Source: Pseudomonadota bacterium (GTDB taxonomy: Bacteria > Pseudomonadota > Alphaproteobacteria > Rhizobiales > Hyphomicrobiaceae). From it: a DNA stretch of 10,319 nucleotides. The stretch spans positions 1-10,319 of the forward strand of contig JAKALI010000090.1 of assembly GCA_021813195.1 (NCBI GenBank), in the 5' to 3' direction. This document shows, one piece after another, positions 5,501 through 10,319 of this stretch; within the stretch, counting starts at the first letter, position 1, and every line of letters starts with the position of its first letter. The notes below the pieces were generated by a model. That model saw only the letters and a list, made by a program, of their open reading frames with translations. It was not told the DNA's origin and did not search any database. Both the position numbers and the translations under genes were made by a program.

Positions 5501-8152
5501 ATGCGCACGGACACACCCCGGCCCATCCACCTCTCCGACTACCGGCCGCCCGCTTATCTGATCGACACGGTCGATCTCGACGTCAGTTTGGATCCACGAC
5601 GCACGAGCGTCCGTGCGCGCCTCACGATACGTCCGAATTCAGATATCGCGGGGGCGCACGGGCCGCTCCGGCTCGACGGAGAGCATCTGGAATTGCAAGA
5701 CATTTCCCTCGATGGCCGTCCTCTGCCGCCGAAAGAGTATCGTCGCGACAGCGTCTCGCTCACACTGCTTCGCCCGCCACGTGAGCGGTTCACGCTGGAG
5801 ACACGGGTTGTCATCGCGCCCGAGACGAACACCGCTCTTCAAGGGCTTTATCTTTCGCGCGGCGTCTATTGCACCCAATGTGAGGCGGAAGGATTTCGGC
5901 GCATCACCTATTTCCTCGACCGCCCGGACGTCTTGTCGGTCTACACCTGCCGCATTGAGGCTGAGAAAAAAGTCGCGCCCATCCTCTTGTCGAATGGTAA
6001 CCCGGTGAAATCGGGCCCACTGGCGCAGGGCCACCGCCACTTCGCGATCTGGCACGACCCCCACCCAAAGCCCTGTTACCTTTTCGCCCTTGTCGGCGGC
6101 GATTTGTCGGCCGTCCGATCCACGTTTACGACCCGATCAGGCCGCGTCGTCGAATTGGCGATTTACGTCGAACACGGCAAAGAGCATCGCGCCACCTGGG
6201 CGATGGACGCCCTGAAACGTGCGATGACATGGGACGAAAAACGCTTTGGGCGTGAGTATGACCTCGACGTGTTCAACATCGTCGCTGTGTCCGACTTCAA
6301 CATGGGCGCGATGGAGAACAAAGGCCTCAACATCTTCAACGACCGCCTCATTCTCGCTTCGCCCGAAACCGCAACCGATACGACCTTTGAAGCGATCGAA
6401 AGCGTCGTGGCCCATGAGTATTTCCACAACTGGACCGGCAATCGCATCACCTGCCGCGATTGGTTCCAGCTATGTCTCAAAGAAGGTTTGACCGTCTATC
6501 GCGACCAGGAATTTTCGGCCGACGAGCGCGATGCAACCGTGCAGCGCATTCTCGACGTGCGCCAGTTGAAGACCCTTCAGTTTCCCGAAGATGCCGGGCC
6601 CCTCGCGCACCCCGTCCGTCCCGAGAGCTACATCGAGATCAACAACTTCTACACCGCCACGGTGTACGAAAAGGGCGCCGAGCTCGTCCGCATGATCGAA
6701 ACCATCGTGGGAAAGCAAGCCTTCCGCAAGGGTATGGATCTTTACTTCGAACGTCACGATGGACAGGCCGCGACGATCGAAGATTTTCTCGCGTGCTTCA
6801 CAGAGGTCAGCGGTACGGATCTGTCCCAATTCAAACTGTGGTACGAGCAGGCCGGTACGCCGGAGTTAATCACTTCGCTCAGTTGGCAACGCCGCACGCG
6901 TACCGCAGAGCTCCATATCGAACAGGTGCAGCCTGTTACTCCAGGCCAATCTCGCAAGAAGCCCCTGCACATCCCTGTCCGCATGGCCCTGCTCGACCGG
7001 AATGGGCGCCCCTTCGATCTCATTCTTGGAGATGGCGCCGCGCTGCCAGATGGCACGCTGCATGTGCGCAAGCGCTCTGAAACTTTCCGCTTTCAGGGAA
7101 TTGACAGCCGCCCCGTGCCCTCGCTGCTCCAGCATTTTTCTGCGCCGGTGCGCCTCACCATGGATCTCACGGACCGAGACCTGGAATTCCTGATTGCCCA
7201 CGACACGGATCTCTTCAATCGCTGGCAAGCGGCCAACGCCTATGCCATGCGCACGCTCGTGCAGATCACCGAAGCGCTTCGCGACGGCCGACGGGTGGCA
7301 CGGGGTCCAGCGTTCGCAAAGGCCCTGGCCGCGGCTCTCGCGACGCCAGGACTGGAACCAGCTTATCGCGCCGAGTTGTTGAAGCTACCCTCCGAAGCTG
7401 ACGTGGCCCGCGAGATCGGTCGCGACGTCGACCCGGACCTCATCCATCGTGCCCATCGCAAGTTGTCCCGACTCGTCGCCACCACGCTCGAAAGTGAGTT
7501 GACGGTGCTCTATGCGGCGCATGCTCAGCGCGGCCGGTTCTCGCCGGACGCCCGCAGCGCTGGACGCCGCGCTGTGCGCAACGCCGCTCTGACCCTGCTC
7601 ACCGCGCGGGGCGGTCCCGAGGATCTGCGCCGCGTCGTCACCCACGTTCGCAAAGCACGCAACATGACAGAGGAGGCCCATGGGCTGACCCTCATATGTG
7701 GCCTCGATATTCCCGAGCGACAGGTTGTTCTGGACTCGTTCTTCGAGCGCTGGAAGGACGATCATCTGGTCATCGACACGTGGTTCACGGCTCAGGCACA
7801 ATCGCCCTTGCCCGACACGCTCGCCCAAGTCCAAGCGTTGACCGGCCATCCTCTCTACAGCCCGGCGGCCCCGAACAAGGTTCGCGCCCTGATCGGCGGC
7901 TTTGCGATGCACAATCCGGTGCAGTTCAATCGACCTGACGGGGCCGGTTATCAGTTTGTTGCAGATGAACTGATGAAAATCGACCGGCTGAACCCCCAGA
8001 TCGCCGCCCGCATGGCGAGCGCATTCCGCAGCTGGCGGAGCCTGGAGCCGCATCGACGGGGCCTCGCCCGAAAGGCCCTTCAGAGCATGATCCGTGACAA
8101 GAATATTTCTCGTGATGTCTACGAAATGGTGACCCGAATGCTCGACGCCTGA
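5501..8152 (+). CDS. pepN: Aminopeptidase N (M1 family zinc metallopeptidase)
   Basis: Cytoplasmic zinc exopeptidase that removes N-terminal residues in the last steps of protein turnover. The 883-residue length matches bacterial PepN. The catalytic signature is complete: exopeptidase motif GAMEN at 269-273, zinc motif HEYFH at 305-309 with the third ligand Glu328, catalytic Glu306, and the transition-state Tyr389 in TVYEKGAE; all are offset by 8 from the E. coli enzyme. Domains are an N-terminal beta domain (about 1-195), the thermolysin-like catalytic domain (about 196-445), a small beta domain (about 450-550) and a helical C-terminal domain to the end. I start at the ATG at 5501 (MRTDTPRPIHLSDYRPPAY), which places the family N-terminus correctly. 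A TTG at 5426 and an ATG at 5453 would add 25 or 16 residues without similarity. The ribosome site before 5501 is weak, so the ATG at 5453 remains possible. Confidence 0.97.
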   Translation: MRTDTPRPIHLSDYRPPAYLIDTVDLDVSLDPRRTSVRARLTIRPNSDIAGAHGPLRLDGEHLELQDISLDGRPLPPKEYRRDSVSLTLLRPPRERFTLETRVVIAPETNTALQGLYLSRGVYCTQCEAEGFRRITYFLDRPDVLSVYTCRIEAEKKVAPILLSNGNPVKSGPLAQGHRHFAIWHDPHPKPCYLFALVGGDLSAVRSTFTTRSGRVVELAIYVEHGKEHRATWAMDALKRAMTWDEKRFGREYDLDVFNIVAVSDFNMGAMENKGLNIFNDRLILASPETATDTTFEAIESVVAHEYFHNWTGNRITCRDWFQLCLKEGLTVYRDQEFSADERDATVQRILDVRQLKTLQFPEDAGPLAHPVRPESYIEINNFYTATVYEKGAELVRMIETIVGKQAFRKGMDLYFERHDGQAATIEDFLACFTEVSGTDLSQFKLWYEQAGTPELITSLSWQRRTRTAELHIEQVQPVTPGQSRKKPLHIPVRMALLDRNGRPFDLILGDGAALPDGTLHVRKRSETFRFQGIDSRPVPSLLQHFSAPVRLTMDLTDRDLEFLIAHDTDLFNRWQAANAYAMRTLVQITEALRDGRRVARGPAFAKALAAALATPGLEPAYRAELLKLPSEADVAREIGRDVDPDLIHRAHRKLSRLVATTLESELTVLYAAHAQRGRFSPDARSAGRRAVRNAALTLLTARGGPEDLRRVVTHVRKARNMTEEAHGLTLICGLDIPERQVVLDSFFERWKDDHLVIDTWFTAQAQSPLPDTLAQVQALTGHPLYSPAAPNKVRALIGGFAMHNPVQFNRPDGAGYQFVADELMKIDRLNPQIAARMASAFRSWRSLEPHRRGLARKALQSMIRDKNISRDVYEMVTRMLDA

Positions 8153-8298
8153 GCATAATGAGAGTTTACGCTTGACGCCATTTATTCTCCCTCGACAGGC
8201 GAGTCGCGAATCAGTGAACTAACCAGGTGATCGGATGCGGGTCAGGGACCGGTCACGCTGGGCTAGGATTCAAAATTCGGGGCGCGAGGGGGTTCAAG
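8153..8298. other. Spacer between pepN and the histidine-kinase-like gene
   Basis: 146 bp between two plus-strand genes. I see no strong terminator after pepN; CTCG/CGAG at 8191-8203 is only a 4 bp stem. A TTGACG at 8172-8177 lacks a -10 box at normal spacing, and TAGGAT at 8264-8269 lacks a -35. An AGGGGG at 8287-8292 is the likely ribosome site of the downstream gene. Nothing else is recognisable. Confidence 0.4.
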
Positions 8299-9360
8299 AT
8301 GGCGTGGACGACGTCCACCTGTCCACGGGGAAGGCATGCGCGCGCGCAGGCCATGCTCGTGTGGCTCGACAAGCACTTCGAGGTCTATCCACAGCGTTTG
8401 CGTGACGTGTCCGGTCGCGCGATTCCGATCGCCGCCCTGCTCCATCTTGCCACGATCGCGGTAGCTGTGCTCGCGCCGACACGTGAGCCCCTGCCGATCC
8501 TGGTGACGATCACAGGCCTCCTCCTCGCCGTTCTCTCTCTCTCTCGACTCGAGGGGGCCGCGCCAGCAAGCCCGGTGTCTGCGCCCACAGATTCCGGGCT
8601 TGAATGCGATTCGAAAGCGCTGGACCTGGAGCGCCAGGCCCAGCGCCTCGTCGAGATTGCCGACCGGGCCAGTCGCGCCCGGCATGAGGCCGAGTTGCGC
8701 GAGCATCTTTGGGCAGAGCTCAGTGCCCGCATGAGCCACGAGTTGCGCACACCTCTCAATGCTGTCATTGGATTCTCGGACATGATGAGCGCTGAAGTGT
8801 TCGGTCCCCTCGGCGACCGGCGCTATCACGACTATCTCCACCACATCCGCCAAGGTGGCCGAGATTTGTTGAAAAGCGCTGAGGATACACTCGCGCTGAC
8901 CTCGGCCTTGGCACGCCCCACACCAAAACATGCAACCGTCGAACTCGCCACCGTAATCGCCGAAGCGTGGGCCTTCTTCGGGTCAAGACCAGCTGAGTGC
9001 GGGATCACGCTGCGATCGACGTGTCCGAACGGCATGCAGATTACGGGCGAGCAGCGCGCGATGCGCCAGATCCTCATCAATATTCTCGCCGAGGCGCTGA
9101 AACATGCCCCACAGAACGGGAAAATCGAAATTTCGACGGACGACGACGGAGCAACAGTCCTGCTGAGGGTAAGCGTCAGCAACGCGCGCCGCATCGCGCG
9201 CACGGCTGAAGCGCCGCTGGAAATCTGTATCGCCCGTGTCCTCCTCGAGCAGCAAGGCTCAGGTTTGATTGAAGGTTCTGAGACGGATGAGACCTGGAGC
9301 GCGGTGACGTGTCTGGATCGCGCCACACAGCCGGACTTCTTTTCCGGCACATGCGTGTAA
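8299..9360 (+). CDS. Membrane-bound histidine-kinase-like protein with degenerate ATP-binding domain
   Basis: A 353-residue protein with two hydrophobic segments (about 41-59 and 65-82), a charged helical linker (about 105-143) and a HisKA dimerisation domain. The H-box ARMSHELRTPLNAVIGFSDM has the phospho-acceptor His147, and the following FGPLGDRRYHDYLHHI resembles the DivJ/PleC/PdhS group of alphaproteobacteria. The C-terminal part (about 190-345) aligns in outline with a HATPase domain but has lost its key residues: the N-box reads QILINILAEALKHAP, with Glu265 where the magnesium-binding Asn is expected; the DxGxG motif is replaced by SVSNARRIA; and the glycine-rich GxGLGL box is absent. 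The reading frame is continuous, so this is substitution rather than frameshift. No PAS or periplasmic sensor domain is seen. The ATG at 8299 has an AGGGGG ribosome site; a GTG at 8227 is less likely. No response regulator is adjacent. It may act as a phosphotransfer, phosphatase or scaffold protein rather than a kinase (inference). Confidence 0.85.
   Translation: MAWTTSTCPRGRHARAQAMLVWLDKHFEVYPQRLRDVSGRAIPIAALLHLATIAVAVLAPTREPLPILVTITGLLLAVLSLSRLEGAAPASPVSAPTDSGLECDSKALDLERQAQRLVEIADRASRARHEAELREHLWAELSARMSHELRTPLNAVIGFSDMMSAEVFGPLGDRRYHDYLHHIRQGGRDLLKSAEDTLALTSALARPTPKHATVELATVIAEAWAFFGSRPAECGITLRSTCPNGMQITGEQRAMRQILINILAEALKHAPQNGKIEISTDDDGATVLLRVSVSNARRIARTAEAPLEICIARVLLEQQGSGLIEGSETDETWSAVTCLDRATQPDFFSGTCV
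8532..8545 (+). repeat. Dinucleotide repeat (TC)7 inside the histidine-kinase-like gene
   Basis: Seven uninterrupted TC units encode part of the leucine/serine run at the end of the second hydrophobic segment (about residues 78-82). Gain or loss of one unit would shift the frame before the H-box and abolish the signalling part of the protein. Confidence 0.8.
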
Positions 9361-9393
9361 ATGGATGCTGCACCTCGAGCCTGAGGATGAGGG

Positions 9394-9924
9394 TCAAGGT
9401 GATGGGCGCCCAACGTCCGAAGTCTTGCGTTGCTCAGAGCTGGACATGCGGTTGCGCCAAACTTCCGCCAACTCCTGACGTTCTTCGTGCGTGAGTAGAT
9501 CGACGGCCTGCAAGACGGCATCTACCCCCACTTCCCGCATCCGTGCATCGGCAGCCGCAACCGCTTCGAGGATTGCGCGCATGCGATTGCGATCGTACGT
9601 CTTCGATGCCAGTTCCTCGGCTGCACGCTCGCGTACCGCTTTCGCCGATTGGCGCAATTCTCTGACCGACGCACGCGACGAGCGCAAAATTTCGCGCACT
9701 TTTTCGCGCCGTTCCGGCGGCAATTTGCGCGAGAAATGCATCAAGCCATATTCAACCGGCGTCGGTCCCCACGACCGCCCCGCGTGCCGAGGCCCAAACC
9801 ACAGCGCCCCGGCCACGGCGCCTGCGATCAGAACATTTAGCGCAAGCGAAAACACTAGCAGCCAGCGCCACCGCCTTCGCGGGGCGGGCGCAGCAGCATG
9901 CGTCTCATTCGGCGCCGCGCTCAC
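9394..9924 (-). CDS. Membrane-anchored periplasmic heavy-metal-sensor-like protein (Metal_resist / CnrX type)
   Basis: A 176-residue protein with a basic, proline- and alanine-rich cytoplasmic start (RRRWRW at 16-21), one transmembrane helix (about 21-43) and a helical periplasmic part. The signature LPPERREKVREILRSSR (68-84), followed by a long arginine/glutamate-rich helix, an FD-like turn (KTYDRNRMRAILEAV, 108-122) and LTHEERQELAEVW near the C-terminus, is the pattern of the Metal_resist/Spy-like superfamily. In characterised members such as CnrX this domain binds metal and controls an ECF sigma factor; few histidines are present here, so metal binding is uncertain and a Spy-like chaperone role is possible. 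The start is a GTG at 9924 whose GTGA overlaps the stop of the upstream gene by 4 bases, with GAGGAGG about 8 bases upstream, indicating coupled translation. It converges on the kinase-like gene with a 33 bp gap that holds no clear terminator. Confidence 0.75.
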   Translation of the reverse strand: MSAAPNETHAAAPAPRRRWRWLLVFSLALNVLIAGAVAGALWFGPRHAGRSWGPTPVEYGLMHFSRKLPPERREKVREILRSSRASVRELRQSAKAVRERAAEELASKTYDRNRMRAILEAVAAADARMREVGVDAVLQAVDLLTHEERQELAEVWRNRMSSSEQRKTSDVGRPSP

Positions 9925-10319
9925 AGCATGTCCTCCTCTGCCCCGCTCTCCCCATCGCCATCGAAGGCAACAAGACTGGGATCTTCATCCCATTGTCCAC
10001 CGATCGCCCACATCGCGACGAGTGGATCGGTCAATCCCGCGCGCTCCGCGATGCCCTGTGCGCCCGCAAATACGCCGATCGCCAGACTGGCCGCGAGAAT
10101 GCCGAAATCGCGCCAGCCGAGGCTCGATGATGTCGATTTCGTCCCAGCGGGTGCATCGCGCAGCGGCAAGCGCACGACATTGCTGTGTGCCCCCCCACTC
10201 ACTTGGGTCTCTCCGATGGCAGGCGCCAGGTGCGCGTCGGCGGTCTGTGCAGCAAGACGTGACATGAGGCGGTCGCAAGCCCGCGCGGCTTCCGCCTCAC
10301 TCACCGACTGGGGGGCGGT
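9921..10319 (-). CDS. Single-span membrane protein, possible anti-sigma-like partner, 5' end cut by window edge
   Basis: The frame is open to the right edge (132 codons visible). I do not recognise a named family. It shows an N-terminal helical stretch SEAEAARACDRLMSRLAAQ, a low-complexity linker, a single hydrophobic segment DFGILAASLAIGVFAGAQG about 70 residues in, and an acidic C-terminal tail (DEDPSLVAFDGDGESGAEED). A GTG at 10304 could be a start, but no ribosome site precedes it and the frame continues upstream, so the gene probably begins outside the window. It overlaps the heavy-metal-sensor-like gene by 4 bases. In many alphaproteobacteria such sensors follow an ECF sigma factor gene and a short membrane protein; by that order this would be the anti-sigma-like middle gene, with the sigma gene just beyond the edge. 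That role is inference. Confidence 0.6.
   Translation of the reverse strand, partial: TAPQSVSEAEAARACDRLMSRLAAQTADAHLAPAIGETQVSGGAHSNVVRLPLRDAPAGTKSTSSSLGWRDFGILAASLAIGVFAGAQGIAERAGLTDPLVAMWAIGGQWDEDPSLVAFDGDGESGAEEDML

Noticed and set aside
8227..8298. GTG at 8227 as the start of the histidine-kinase-like gene
   Set aside because: The ATG at 8299 has an AGGGGG ribosome site and the intervening residues are low-quality glycine-rich sequence.
9160..9300. Frameshift as the cause of the missing ATP-binding motifs in the kinase-like gene
   Set aside because: The current frame still shows the helix corresponding to the region after the G2 box (EICIARVLLEQQG), so the motifs were lost by substitution and no frame change is needed.

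Overview
The window is a gene-dense, GC-rich chromosomal stretch that reads as alphaproteobacterial, most likely Hyphomicrobiales. That placement is an inference from the DivJ/PleC-like phospho-acceptor motif of the histidine kinase, the style of the PepN N-terminus, a divergent ald/Lrp pair and the base composition. I see no transposase, integrase, tRNA, rRNA, CRISPR array or prophage gene, and no obvious sign of recent transfer.

Left part (1-2447, all on the minus strand): a polyphosphate kinase 2 gene cut by the left edge, a small DUF423-type membrane protein, and alanine dehydrogenase (ald) with a likely terminator after it. An Lrp/AsnC-family regulator (2602-3090, plus) is divergent from ald across 154 bp. 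That spacer holds promoter-like elements on both strands and an inverted repeat next to the regulator's start codon. The usual reading is that the regulator senses an amino acid and controls ald.

Middle part (3096-8152): eutB and eutC on the minus strand encode both subunits of adenosylcobalamin-dependent ethanolamine ammonia-lyase in a tight two-gene unit. The window shows no eutA, permease or microcompartment shell gene. ald and eutBC both release ammonia from small amine compounds, so this half has a nitrogen-scavenging flavour. Divergent from eutB is pepN, a complete M1 aminopeptidase N.

Right part (8299-10319): a small membrane-bound histidine-kinase-like protein has an intact H-box but an eroded ATP-binding domain, and is the most unusual gene here. 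Converging on it are two overlapping minus-strand genes: a membrane-anchored protein of the periplasmic heavy-metal-sensor (Metal_resist) type, and a single-span membrane protein cut by the right edge. This pair resembles the accessory part of an ECF-sigma module whose sigma gene would lie beyond the window.

Most genes are ordinary housekeeping or catabolic genes. I did not find a clearly new multi-gene system; the degenerate kinase and the regulatory spacers deserve the second look.
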